Shown here: positions 35,455 to 43,970 of the stretch, in pieces | Numbering within the stretch: the stretch's first letter is position 1 | Layout: every line of letters begins with the position of its first letter | Source of the DNA: Desulfobacteraceae bacterium | GTDB taxonomy: Bacteria > Desulfobacterota > Desulfobacteria > Desulfobacterales > Desulfobacteraceae | Direction: 5' to 3' | NCBI GenBank assembly: GCA_016743945.1 | Contig: JADGFI010000002.1 | Location: 18,923-82,922 of the forward strand | DNA length: 64,000 nucleotides | Notes under the pieces: generated by a model | Databases searched by the model: none | What the model was told of the DNA's origin: nothing | The model's input: the letters and a program-made list of their open reading frames with translations, nothing else | Made by a program: the position numbers and the translations under genes

Positions 35455-36009
35455 CTAGTCTTTCTCATTCATCCGGGCAACGGCATCCATTATCTTGTCC
35501 ATGCCAAACTTGTCTGCCAATGATTCTAAACCGATCTCCAGGTCTTCCTGCTCAATTGATTCTGACGGGTCGCAAACGTCCTCTTCTCTTTCTTCCAGGA
35601 TCAATGCGTCATGCATGCACCATTTTACACACAAGGGCTCCTCTTCGCCTTCGCACATATCGCATTTGAGGGGCAGCCCGGAATCGGGTTCCTTGAACTC
35701 GTCCCGGGAGGGGCAAGAGGCCCTGCAAAAGGCACACTCATCGTATTCCTTCCCGTCAATGGTGTATTTATCCCTGCCGGCACACTCAGCGACCGTATAT
35801 TCTCCCGCATAAACCGGCACATACAAATCCCTCAAGGGCTCCCGAATAATCCGAATACGTGAACGTGCAGGATTGTTAGAGCTATACTTGGGCACCGAAT
35901 GAAAGGCAGAGCAGATCATCTCACAGGCCCGGCACCCATTGCATTTATCAACATCGATCCGAATTGTTTTAATTATTTTCTTTTCTTTTTCTATTATATT
36001 ACCAGTCAA
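35455..36009 (-). CDS. bamC: BamC, ferredoxin-like electron transfer subunit
   Basis: About 184 residues with several 4Fe-4S motifs: CNGCRACEMICSAFH, AFCRASCPSRDEF and KCDMCEGEEEPLCVKWCMHDAL, as in DMSO-reductase type B subunits and AOR partner ferredoxins. BamC binds BamB and delivers electrons to its clusters. I prefer the TTG at 36009 because GGAGG lies nine bases upstream. A GTG at 36039 extends the frame but falls inside a tandem repeat copied from the bamB 3' end and has no ribosome site. The C-terminal tail is acidic. Confidence 0.88.
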   Translation of the reverse strand: MTGNIIEKEKKIIKTIRIDVDKCNGCRACEMICSAFHSVPKYSSNNPARSRIRIIREPLRDLYVPVYAGEYTVAECAGRDKYTIDGKEYDECAFCRASCPSRDEFKEPDSGLPLKCDMCEGEEEPLCVKWCMHDALILEEREEDVCDPSESIEQEDLEIGLESLADKFGMDKIMDAVARMNEKD

Positions 36010-36023
36010 GGCTCTTTCCCTCC

Positions 36024-36066
36024 ACTCTAATGGGTCCACTCTAATGGGTCTTAATCTAATGGGTCT
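36024..36066 (-). repeat. Triple tandem repeat at the bamB-bamC junction
   Basis: On the + strand TCTAATGGGTC occurs three times in succession at about 36025-36035, 36040-36050 and 36054-36064, with a period of 14 to 15 bases. The repeat covers the last codons of bamB (encoding QDPLD and stop) and the spacer before bamC, so the bamB end appears to have been copied twice into the intergenic space by slippage. Confidence 0.7.
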
Positions 36067-38057
36067 TGTTTTTCTGTTGCCATCTCTTTAACATTGTCCT
36101 CCGCCTTCAAAATCCCTCTTTCCAAAAATTCATCCGCCACGTAACCCAGACCCAGTTCATGTAAGGATTCCTTGGTGGGAATCCCCTCCTCGTTCCATCC
36201 CTTGAATTTGTAATAGGTGTCCAGCAGCTCCTTTTCAAGTTCAGGGAACCTCTTTTTCCAATGGTCCTCGGGCGGTGTTTCATCTTTTCGTCTCATGCCT
36301 CTTCTTGTATTGAAGGCGCGGATAAGGGTCCTGTAGCGCTTGGCAGCCAGGGAAAGAGAATCTTTATCCATCTGGATTCCGGCCCCGGCGGATATAAATT
36401 TGGGGTAATTGTGGATGTGATAGGGCGGTTTTAAAGGAAAGGAGGAAAGCCCTGCACACTGGCCAAGGGCATCGTCAATGTAGTGCATCAACTCCATCCA
36501 GTCAACAATCTCACAACACATATCAACCGTTGGGTAAAAGGGCATGGAATTTTCTCCCCGGGGTTCCCAGTCCAGAAAATATTGCTTGAACTTTTCATCG
36601 GGGACATGATGCCAGTCTTTTACAAATGCTTGTCTGTGCTCAAGCTTGGGATAAGGGGCTTGTGGGAACTGCCCTTCAATCTGGGTAATGTTCATCTTTT
36701 CACCGGTACAATACATAAGATAATAGATGGGGTTCAGCATGGACAACTTGAGGGGCAGCTGCTCAATTTTCTTGATATTATTGTGGGCAAAGGCTTCAGC
36801 GCCCTTACCGATCTTCTTGGCAGCCCAGTAGGTTCCTTCTGCCAGCACATCCCCGATGCCTTCCCGGTTCACAATCATATCCAGCAAATAATAAAATTTT
36901 CCTTCATTGTCTTGGGGGAGCCCTGGAAAATCCGCAGGACTTAGGATTCCCTCTTCGAGAAGCTCAAGGGCAAAGGCCATGACCTGGGGTGCGGAAAATC
37001 CATCCAACCCGTATTCAGTTGCCTTCTGGGCAATTCTCAATCCAAAATCAAGGTCTGAAAACGCCCCCATTGTATAGGTGAGTTTTGTAAAACATTTCAT
37101 CATATAGGTGGGCAGACCCGGCATGGAAATGGTTGCCCCGCATGTCATGGGACAATTGTAGCAGGAGATCAGCCGGGTTCTGGCCTTTTCCATGGTTACC
37201 AGCCAGTCATTGGCCACCTCATCGGTCCAGAACCCTTTTCGCCGGGTTCTCGAATTGCCCCACATAAAATTTTCCGTGTGCCATTTCTCATCATGGACTT
37301 TCATCTCCTGGGGAGAACCAAGACCCGCCAAAATAGGCATGACACCGGGTATGGGGTTGTCATTGCGAAGTTTTATATATTCCATGACTTCGTTGGTCAG
37401 CTCCATGAATTCTTCGGGCTTTGCAATATGAAGATCCTTTGTGCCACGGACAACAATAGCCTTCACCCCTTTGTCTCCCATGACAGCACCGATGCCGCCC
37501 CGACTGGCAGAGGATCTGCCCTGTTCGATGGAGGCATAAAAAACCCTGTTTTCACCGGCCTTGCCAATGGCAGCCACCTGGGCTTTGGGCTGGTTCAACT
37601 CTCGTCGAATCAGCTCAGCGGTTTCAATGGAGCCCTTCCCCTTTAAATGGGACGCATCCCTTAATTCCACCTTGTCATTGTTAATATACAGATAAACCAA
37701 TCGTTCAGATTTACCCCGGAAGACCACCTTGTCAAGCCCTGCATACTTGAGCTCCGGTGCAAAAAAACCGCCCATCATGGAAAACGCCATCAAATTGGTC
37801 TGGGGAGATATGGTGGAAACAATGGTACGGTTACAGCCGACGGCGGGTGTTCCGCACAGAAGACCGGCTGCAAAAATCAACAGGTTCTCAGGAGAAAAAG
37901 CATCCGCCTCGGGAGGAACCCTGTCCCATAATAGTTTGGCATTCGTCCCCAAACCGCCCAGATAAAGCTCGGTATCCCTGGGGTCCGTTGCGACCTTCTC
38001 AATATTTCCCCGGGTTAAATCAATTTCTAAGTTAAACCCTGTTTCTGCATACCTCAT
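36051..38057 (-). CDS. bamB: BamB, tungsten-containing benzoyl-CoA reductase catalytic subunit
   Basis: 668 residues of the aldehyde:ferredoxin oxidoreductase family. The N-domain begins with NLEIDLTRGNIEK and carries the tungstopterin-facing YLGGLGTNAKLLWD and GRSSASRGGIGAVMGDKGVKA. The 4Fe-4S ligands are Cys299, Cys302 and Cys306 in SCYNCPMTCG plus a distal Cys in ALGQCAGL. BamB reduces benzoyl-CoA to cyclohexa-1,5-diene-1-carbonyl-CoA without ATP hydrolysis. The length and the following bamC-I genes confirm BamB rather than an aldehyde oxidoreductase. It has its own promoter at 38190-38218. Confidence 0.93.
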   Translation of the reverse strand: MRYAETGFNLEIDLTRGNIEKVATDPRDTELYLGGLGTNAKLLWDRVPPEADAFSPENLLIFAAGLLCGTPAVGCNRTIVSTISPQTNLMAFSMMGGFFAPELKYAGLDKVVFRGKSERLVYLYINNDKVELRDASHLKGKGSIETAELIRRELNQPKAQVAAIGKAGENRVFYASIEQGRSSASRGGIGAVMGDKGVKAIVVRGTKDLHIAKPEEFMELTNEVMEYIKLRNDNPIPGVMPILAGLGSPQEMKVHDEKWHTENFMWGNSRTRRKGFWTDEVANDWLVTMEKARTRLISCYNCPMTCGATISMPGLPTYMMKCFTKLTYTMGAFSDLDFGLRIAQKATEYGLDGFSAPQVMAFALELLEEGILSPADFPGLPQDNEGKFYYLLDMIVNREGIGDVLAEGTYWAAKKIGKGAEAFAHNNIKKIEQLPLKLSMLNPIYYLMYCTGEKMNITQIEGQFPQAPYPKLEHRQAFVKDWHHVPDEKFKQYFLDWEPRGENSMPFYPTVDMCCEIVDWMELMHYIDDALGQCAGLSSFPLKPPYHIHNYPKFISAGAGIQMDKDSLSLAAKRYRTLIRAFNTRRGMRRKDETPPEDHWKKRFPELEKELLDTYYKFKGWNEEGIPTKESLHELGLGYVADEFLERGILKAEDNVKEMATEKQDPLD

Positions 38058-38189
38058 TTTTTTCCCCTTCTATATTACCTGAATCCTAAACGTTATTTTT
38101 CCCATCAAAATATATCCCTAGGATCAGGGCCTTGTAAGCCGTTCGACCAAAGACGACCTCATTGCTGCCATTTGGTACAATGTAACTAT

Positions 38190-38218
38190 ATATAAGCTAT
38201 AACGTAACTATGTGTCAA
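38190..38218 (-). promoter_or_regulatory. Promoter and operator of the bamB operon
   Basis: On the - strand TTGACA (38218-38213) and TTATAT (38195-38190) are separated by exactly 17 bases. The spacer and edge of the -10 box carry TAGTTACGTTATAGCT (38210-38195), which matches 13 of 16 bases of the motif in the spacer of the promoter at 41815-41843. GTAACTAT also occurs twice here (38182-38189 and 38204-38211). Between the promoter and bamB lies an untranslated leader of about 125 bases. The rest of 38058-38423 has no gene. Confidence 0.7.
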
Positions 38219-38423
38219 GGAGAAATCGACATTTTTTAAAAATGGAACTGCCTTGTTTCACCCTTGGGACAAAGAGCTGAAAATCAAACACCATGGGGGT
38301 TTCAACCACCGAAGACCCCATATTCTTTCACCCTGTCCAAAATTTATGGTTCAAACCCAGAAAATTGGGGTTGAACCATAAATTATCCATTCAAGTATTT
38401 AATAATGAACACCTCTTTGTGCC

Positions 38424-39560
38424 TTATTCTTTGGGCTTGCCCATGACACTTTCAAACATTTGGTCATCCCACATCTGGGAATCGGCCACATTTTGACGAA
38501 ATTTAATAAAGTCAACGGTATTCTGGCCCGTAATTTTCTTGGTATTGAAGGCTCCAAATCCCAGGAATGCTTCCCCCCCCATGTTCGCCGCCAGCCAATG
38601 CCGGTGATCATTTTTCATTGTGTCCCAGAAAAATTTCTTTTTCTGGCGGATACCGTCAATGGATTTAATCAGGCAGCCGGGGAAGAGATTTGCAAATTTC
38701 CAAATCACATTATTAACTTCCTTATCAAGCAATTCAAAATCAGCATTGGCCTGGTGCTGTTTGATAAGGGCCTGGCCATCCTTAAGCTCCTGACCGGATT
38801 TATATTCGCCGTATACGATCTCACCGTCTTCCACATATTTATCCGTGATGATGGTGGGGTTTCTAACCCAATCCCCATCTATTTTAAGGACGGGAACCAC
38901 CTTGGAGATCATCCCCTTTGCCTTCATCTTATAGGAAGACCACATTTCACAGGAGACACAGTTCCACATGGCATCTTCAGCCGTCAAAAACCAGGGAAGA
39001 AAATCCGAAGAACCGCCGGCAGGAGCGGATCCGTGTTTGGGTCCGGCCTGACCGAAAATAGCAAGATCTGAAGAAACCGCGATATCACAGGCAAGCCCAA
39101 TCTCCTGGCCGCCGGCCACCCTCATGCCGTTCACCCGGCAGACAACCGGTTTTTTACAGGCAAGGATGGAATCTACCATGTGGTTAAAAAGATCTATGTA
39201 CTGACCATATTCATCACATCTTTTTGAATAAAATTCAGAATATTCCTTGGTGTTTCCACCGGTACAAAAGGCATAGGGACCTACGGCCGTAAATACAACG
39301 GCCACGACACTTCTGTCCAGGGAGGCATTTTCGAAACCGGCAATCACCCCCTTTACCATGTCTGTGGTATAGGAGTTAAATTGTTTGGGGTTGTTCAGGG
39401 TAATCCAGGCCACAAATAATTTATCCGTTACATTTCCCTGGGGGTCTGTTAACGGTTTTTTCTCATAGATAATACCGGGGGCTTCTGTTCCCCAATGGGG
39501 GTTTCTGTGCAATGCATGATCCTTTACCTCGTTATCCCTTGGCATCCACTCAAGACTCAT
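38424..39560 (-). CDS. oah: 6-oxocyclohex-1-ene-1-carbonyl-CoA hydrolase (BamA/Oah)
   Basis: A 378-residue crotonase-fold enzyme that adds water and opens the ring, giving 3-hydroxypimelyl-CoA. The opening segment WMPRDNEVKDHALHRNPHWG is typical of this family. Crotonase features include VVAVVFTAVGPYAFCTGGN, the oxyanion-hole loop VNGMRVAGGQEIGLACD, and AGPKHGSAPAGGSSDFL. The length of about 377 residues is diagnostic against ordinary enoyl-CoA hydratases of about 260. AAAGGAGAG precedes the ATG. It is the usual marker gene for anaerobic aromatic degradation and is co-directional with had and bamB. Confidence 0.95.
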   Translation of the reverse strand: MSLEWMPRDNEVKDHALHRNPHWGTEAPGIIYEKKPLTDPQGNVTDKLFVAWITLNNPKQFNSYTTDMVKGVIAGFENASLDRSVVAVVFTAVGPYAFCTGGNTKEYSEFYSKRCDEYGQYIDLFNHMVDSILACKKPVVCRVNGMRVAGGQEIGLACDIAVSSDLAIFGQAGPKHGSAPAGGSSDFLPWFLTAEDAMWNCVSCEMWSSYKMKAKGMISKVVPVLKIDGDWVRNPTIITDKYVEDGEIVYGEYKSGQELKDGQALIKQHQANADFELLDKEVNNVIWKFANLFPGCLIKSIDGIRQKKKFFWDTMKNDHRHWLAANMGGEAFLGFGAFNTKKITGQNTVDFIKFRQNVADSQMWDDQMFESVMGKPKE

Positions 39561-39620
39561 TTTAACTCTCCTTTGTTTATCTTAGTATTTTCTCATTTCC
39601 GGGTTACTTTTTTTGGAAAC

Positions 39621-40370
39621 CTAACCGATATAACCGCCGTCAACCCCAAGAACCTGGCCTGTAATATAGCTGGCATCATCGGAAGCTAGGAACACAAAGG
39701 CAGGTGCAATTTCTTCAGGCTCGGCAAAACGGCCCAGCTGAATTCTGCCTTCATAAATTTTTTTCAGTTTTTCATCGGTCTGAAGCTTGCCTGTCATTTC
39801 TGTCTTTGTAATTCCAGGGCAGATCACGTTGACATTGATGCCATATCGGCCAAGCTCCCGGGAGGCTGATTTTGTAAACCCGATGATACCGGCTTTTGCA
39901 GAGGCATAGTTGATCTGGCCGATGGTACCGAAAATACCGGCCGTTGAAATCACATTGATGATCTTGCCATATTTTTGTTCTTTCATGTGGCGACCGGCTG
40001 CCTGTGTGGTATTAAAGGCGGCTTTTAAATGGATATCGATAATGGCATCCCAGTCTTCTTCTTTCATTTTAAGCAGCATGGAGGGCTTGGAAACACCGGC
40101 ATTGTTAACAACAATATCAACCCCGCCCAATTGTCTCACACATTCTTCCACCATATTTTGTGCGCTGGCATAATTTGCAACATCCGCTGCAACCGCAACA
40201 GCTCGTCGGCCAAGTGCTTCAATCTGGGCACAGGTTTCTTTGGCGGCCGCATCATTGGAATGGTAGTTGACCAGAACATCTGCCCCCTCTTTTGCATACA
40301 TCAGGGCAATGGCTTTTCCTATCCCGCGGCTCCCACCGGTGACAATGGCTTTCTTTCCTTCTAATTTCAT
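39621..40370 (-). CDS. SDR-family oxidoreductase (FabG-like) in the bam operon
   Basis: A 249-residue short-chain dehydrogenase with TGGSRGIGKAIA, NNAG, the catalytic Ser of NVISTAG and YASAK, and the C-terminal SYITGQVLGVDGG. It is probably NAD(P)H-dependent and acts on a hydroxyacyl or oxoacyl thioester. It lies between had and oah. Oah produces 3-hydroxypimelyl-CoA, and the next step is oxidation of its 3-hydroxyl, so this enzyme is a candidate for that reaction; a role in acyl-ACP reduction cannot be excluded. Intergenic gaps of 60 and 21 bases support one transcript. Confidence 0.85.
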   Translation of the reverse strand: MKLEGKKAIVTGGSRGIGKAIALMYAKEGADVLVNYHSNDAAAKETCAQIEALGRRAVAVAADVANYASAQNMVEECVRQLGGVDIVVNNAGVSKPSMLLKMKEEDWDAIIDIHLKAAFNTTQAAGRHMKEQKYGKIINVISTAGIFGTIGQINYASAKAGIIGFTKSASRELGRYGINVNVICPGITKTEMTGKLQTDEKLKKIYEGRIQLGRFAEPEEIAPAFVFLASDDASYITGQVLGVDGGYIG

Positions 40371-40391
40371 CTTTGGTTCCTTTTGGTTTCG

Positions 40392-41504
40392 TTAAAAGTC
40401 AGGTATCAGTACGATTCTCTGATCAGGAGACTGTTTATGGGCTTCTTCAAAACTTTCCTGGATAGTGCCCATGGGCCTTGTCTGGACAAATTCTTCAAAA
40501 TTAATTTTTTTACTGGTAATCATATTCAACACAGATGGATAGTACTCGGGCAAACATCCCCAGGAACCAATGAGCTCTGCATCAAAGGCCATGAGCCTTG
40601 AAATGGAATACTCTACCTTGTGGGGACCAAATCCCACCACCACCATTTTCCCGGTAAAACTCAGCAACGCAAGGCCCAGCTCCTGGCCTGGTTTGGTGCC
40701 GGAAACTTCAAAAATTTTCCAGCCGGTTGAGGGCAGCCCCATTTCTTTTCGATAGGCTTTGAGTTCCCCTGAAATATCTCTGGGGGTTTTGCCCATGGAA
40801 TTGACTGAAAAGTCGGCCCCGTTTTTTAACATGGTATCCAGGCGTTCCTGATTAATATCGATAGCAACCACGTTTGCGGCCCCAAGGGCTTTAAGAATCT
40901 GAACCATATATTGCCCCACTCCGCCAACTCCGATGACAATGGTATTATCCCCCACTTGAACATCCGCTCTTTTTGCTGCCTGGAAGGGGGTTGTCGCCGC
41001 ATCTGCCACAACTGCCAACTTTGCCAGGGGAAGATCCCCGCGATTTCTGACTTCACAAAGATCAATGGCAGGAACCGGGATATGGCTTGAAAAACCGCCA
41101 TAAATTCCCATACTGTTCCCGGGCATTTTCTGACCAAGGCACCGGTTTCCCCTGCCGGTTTTACACAGGTGACATTTCCTACAGGGCATGACCGCAGGAA
41201 TAATGACTTCTTTACCCGTCCAGGATTCAACGTCTTTGGCTGCTGCTACCACAACACCGGAAATTTCATGACCAAGGGTTAGGGGCGGTTTATTCACCGT
41301 GGGGACCCCGTGATAATAATAACCAAGGTCTGTATGGCAGATACCGCAGCCCGCAACTTCAACCAGCACTTCTCCTGGGTTTAGTTCAGGGACCGCTATC
41401 TGAACTTTTGCCAATTTTCCGGGAGTGACTTCTCCTGTTTCCCTGTCCTTTTTAAAGGGGCTTGCCATTTGCCAGGTCCAAATTTTTTCAGGAATACTTC
41501 CCAT
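40392..41504 (-). CDS. had: 6-hydroxycyclohex-1-ene-1-carbonyl-CoA dehydrogenase (Had/BamQ)
   Basis: A 370-residue zinc-dependent MDR alcohol dehydrogenase that oxidises the ring hydroxyl to the keto group with NAD, giving the substrate of Oah. Catalytic zinc ligands are seen in GCGICHTDLGYYYHG and GHEISGVV. The structural zinc loop is CRKCHLCKTGRGNRC, and the NAD loop is GVGGVGQYMVQILKAL. The N-terminal sequence IWTWQMASPFKKDRETGE is typical of Had. It is followed by the SDR and oah genes. AGGAG precedes the ATG. Confidence 0.93.
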   Translation of the reverse strand: MGSIPEKIWTWQMASPFKKDRETGEVTPGKLAKVQIAVPELNPGEVLVEVAGCGICHTDLGYYYHGVPTVNKPPLTLGHEISGVVVAAAKDVESWTGKEVIIPAVMPCRKCHLCKTGRGNRCLGQKMPGNSMGIYGGFSSHIPVPAIDLCEVRNRGDLPLAKLAVVADAATTPFQAAKRADVQVGDNTIVIGVGGVGQYMVQILKALGAANVVAIDINQERLDTMLKNGADFSVNSMGKTPRDISGELKAYRKEMGLPSTGWKIFEVSGTKPGQELGLALLSFTGKMVVVGFGPHKVEYSISRLMAFDAELIGSWGCLPEYYPSVLNMITSKKINFEEFVQTRPMGTIQESFEEAHKQSPDQRIVLIPDF

Positions 41505-41570
41505 GTTTTTTCTCCTTTTATGCTTTAAATAAGCCGCTTTATTAAACGAGGCGAATTAGGGGTGTTTGTT

Positions 41571-41750
41571 TTAGCATTTTACCACTTTCACCTTTGTCCC
41601 GATCCATTCAGGCGGCAGGTAAACCCTGCCACTGTTGCCGCTTGATTTAACCGTCTTTTCAATGAGTTCTTCGCCATAGATTTCAAATTTCACCTTGGTG
41701 GGAGAATAATTGTCTTCAACCCTGTCCCTTTTTTTTTCATCACTGGCCAT
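41571..41750 (-). CDS. DUF2080-like small protein, first gene of the bam locus
   Basis: 59 residues from ATG 41750 to TAA 41571, with AGGAG ten bases upstream. The C-terminal half has the DUF2080 pattern: an acidic N-region, GEELIEKTV, then SSGNSGRVYLPPEWIGTKVKVV, which looks like a single AbrB/SpoVT-like swapped-hairpin unit. Members are often called transposon-encoded, but here no transposase is present and the gene lies directly after a promoter and 66 bases before had. It could be a small DNA-binding regulator of the operon; this is inference. Confidence 0.72.
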   Translation of the reverse strand: MASDEKKRDRVEDNYSPTKVKFEIYGEELIEKTVKSSGNSGRVYLPPEWIGTKVKVVKC

Positions 41751-41771
41751 AATGTGCAGCTCCTGTTTACA

Positions 41772-41843
41772 TAATAGCTGTATCGAGGATGTGATTCAGC
41801 TATTACTTGGATATTTTATAGTTATATTACAGCTACACGTCAA
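41772..41843 (-). promoter_or_regulatory. Promoter and operators of the had/oah operon
   Basis: On the - strand TTGACG (41843-41838) and TATAAA (41820-41815) are 17 bases apart. On the + strand the spacer reads TAGTTATATTACAGCTA (41819-41835), a quasi-palindrome whose 16-base core matches the bamB promoter motif at 13 positions. Just downstream of the expected start, TAATAGCTG (41772-41780) and CAGCTATTA (41797-41805) form a perfect 9-bp inverted repeat with a 16-base spacer, using the same AGCT half-site. These look like binding sites for one dimeric regulator. Confidence 0.68.
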
Positions 41844-41930
41844 GAATTTATTTAAAAAATTATTCCGGGCAGTCATCTGTTAAAGGATTAAATCAAAAGA
41901 CAAAGGGTGTTCGATTTTCCAAATATTATA

Positions 41931-41960
41931 TTGAAAACAGATGAAACTTCTGAGTATAAG
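41931..41960 (+). promoter_or_regulatory. Possible promoter of the sensor kinase gene
   Basis: TTGAAA (41931-41936) and TATAAG (41955-41960) are separated by 18 bases and lie 48 bases before the sensor ATG. It is divergent from the had/oah promoter, about 110 bases away. No copy of the shared operator motif is seen here. Confidence 0.35.
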
Positions 41961-42007
41961 AAGGTATCTCAAACAATTAACCTCAGGATTTTTTTCAAGG
42001 CATATAA

Positions 42008-43954
42008 ATGGAATCCACAGACAAAACACCAGTACCAAACAAGGTTAAAAATCCAGAGAAGACCCCCCAAGAGTTGTACAGGGAAAGCCGTCTTGTCCAA
42101 AAACAGCTCAACACACTTCTCAAATTTCTGCCGGATCCTGTCTTTGCCTTCACCCTTGACAACAAGGTTGATTACATCAATCCGGCTTTTGAACGTGTCT
42201 TTGGATGGTCCCTCAAAGAGGTAAAAGGGAAAAGTATCAACTTTATTCCCCGTCACCTGATCCCCCAGGCAAAACAGGGAATGAGACAATTGTTTGAGAA
42301 CCGTGCGGTCCATGATTTTGAAACCCAGAGATACACAAAAGACGGACGGATTCTGGACATATTGATCAACGGATCCATTATGTATGATGATCAAAACCAA
42401 CCCGCAGGTCAGGTATTGATTCTGCGGGATATGACCGTTGAGAAACGGATGGCAAAAAGTAATAAGATCATGTTCAGGATCTCCAAAGCCCTTCACCAGT
42501 ATCAACAACTGGGGGATCTGATTCCCCTGATTAACAGGGAAATCCAGGGTCTGATATCTGTGGAAGGAGCTTTCATTCTCCTGGCAGATGAATCAACGGA
42601 TGAACTCTATTTTTTTTCTGCCCAATACCGGAACAGGGAATCTGAGAAAAAATTTAAAAAAATTAGATTTTCTGCAGACCGAGGCGTGTCCGGGCGGGTC
42701 TACAAAACAGGGAACCCCATTCTTATTCCCGATGTCAGCCAATGCTCTTTTTTCCTGCGCCGGGTGGACGATGAAACCGACCTTGTCACAAGGGGAATTT
42801 TATCGGTTCCCATCAAATTAAAAAACAGGACCATTGGGGTGGTTTCCGTGGTCAATAAAAACCATGGTAATTTTGACACCACAGATATTGAGCTTCTAAG
42901 CATTGTGACCGCCAGCATTGCCCTGCCCATTGAGAATACCCGGATACATGAAGAACTGAGAAAATCCTATGAAGAGTTAAAAATATTGAACCATGCAAAA
43001 GACAAGGTGATCAATCATCTTGCCCATGAGATCAAGACCCCTGTCTCGGTTTTAAGTGCCTCCATGAAGCTATTATCAAAAAAATTGACGGCCCTGGATC
43101 TTGAAAAAACAGGTCTTAAAAAAATGATTGAAAAAATTTTCACAAGGGGCCAGAGAAATCTCAACAGAATTTTAGACATCCAGTATGAAGTGGAAGATCT
43201 CCTACGCAAACAAGATTTTAAAGCCTATCATCTCCTGAGCAAACTTCTGGAAGCCTGTAAGGATGAACTGGGGGTCCTGATTGAAAGTGAAACAGAGGAC
43301 CCGGATATTGTGACCCGTGTGCACACCACCATTGAAAATCTTTTCGGCCCCAAAATTATCCATTCCAGATCCCTTCTTTTGGATGAATTTCTGACAAAAA
43401 AAATTGAAGAACTTCGACCCGAATTTCTTCATAGAAGCTGTATTTTAAACACCAAAATTGCCAAGGGCGTGACCGTTTATATCCCCCCGGAAATCCTTGA
43501 CACCCTCATCACCGGTATCCTGCGCAATGCCATTGAATATACCCCTGATAAAAGCAAAATTGATATTCTGCTAAGGAATACGAAAAATTCTCCGGAATTG
43601 ATTGTCACGGACCATGGCATTGGATTTACCCGGGAAAAATTACACCTGGTATTTGAAAATTATTTCACCCCCCCGGACTCCCTGGAGTATTCAACAAAAA
43701 AAGCCTATGATTTTAACGCCGGCGGCAGGGGGTTTGATCTTTTGAGAATCAAACTTTTTTCAGAACAATATAATTTTCAAATCCACATCAATTCAAACCG
43801 ATGCCGGGTGATACCAAAGGATGAGGATATATGTCCCGGTGATATCAGCTTGTGTCCTGCATGCAGCACATCCAGTGACTGCTTTAATTCAGGAGGAACC
43901 GCCATTCACATTAAATTTTGTCACCTTCCCTCAAAGGGAAAAAGTCCAAAATAA
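42008..43954 (+). CDS. PAS-GAF sensor histidine kinase
   Basis: A 648-residue soluble kinase without membrane helices. A PAS domain at about residues 35-150 (PDPVFAFTLDNKVDYINPAF) is followed by a GAF domain (about 165-310), then a dimerisation helix with the H-box HLAHEIKTPVSVL. An ATP-binding domain has GILRNAIEYTPDKSK and VTDHGIGFTREKLHLVFE. A C-terminal Cys-rich segment (CPGDISLCPACSTSSDC) could bind a metal or sense redox. It lies divergent to the bam locus, so an aromatic acid or redox-responsive role, comparable to bam-linked kinases in other anaerobes, is plausible. No response regulator is adjacent. Confidence 0.83.
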   Translation: MESTDKTPVPNKVKNPEKTPQELYRESRLVQKQLNTLLKFLPDPVFAFTLDNKVDYINPAFERVFGWSLKEVKGKSINFIPRHLIPQAKQGMRQLFENRAVHDFETQRYTKDGRILDILINGSIMYDDQNQPAGQVLILRDMTVEKRMAKSNKIMFRISKALHQYQQLGDLIPLINREIQGLISVEGAFILLADESTDELYFFSAQYRNRESEKKFKKIRFSADRGVSGRVYKTGNPILIPDVSQCSFFLRRVDDETDLVTRGILSVPIKLKNRTIGVVSVVNKNHGNFDTTDIELLSIVTASIALPIENTRIHEELRKSYEELKILNHAKDKVINHLAHEIKTPVSVLSASMKLLSKKLTALDLEKTGLKKMIEKIFTRGQRNLNRILDIQYEVEDLLRKQDFKAYHLLSKLLEACKDELGVLIESETEDPDIVTRVHTTIENLFGPKIIHSRSLLLDEFLTKKIEELRPEFLHRSCILNTKIAKGVTVYIPPEILDTLITGILRNAIEYTPDKSKIDILLRNTKNSPELIVTDHGIGFTREKLHLVFENYFTPPDSLEYSTKKAYDFNAGGRGFDLLRIKLFSEQYNFQIHINSNRCRVIPKDEDICPGDISLCPACSTSSDCFNSGGTAIHIKFCHLPSKGKSPK

Positions 43955-43970
43955 GGAAGCGGTATGAGAT

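Noticed and set aside
41571-41750. The DUF2080-like gene as evidence of a transposon
   Set aside because: No transposase, terminal inverted repeats or target duplications were found around it, so it is treated as an operon gene.
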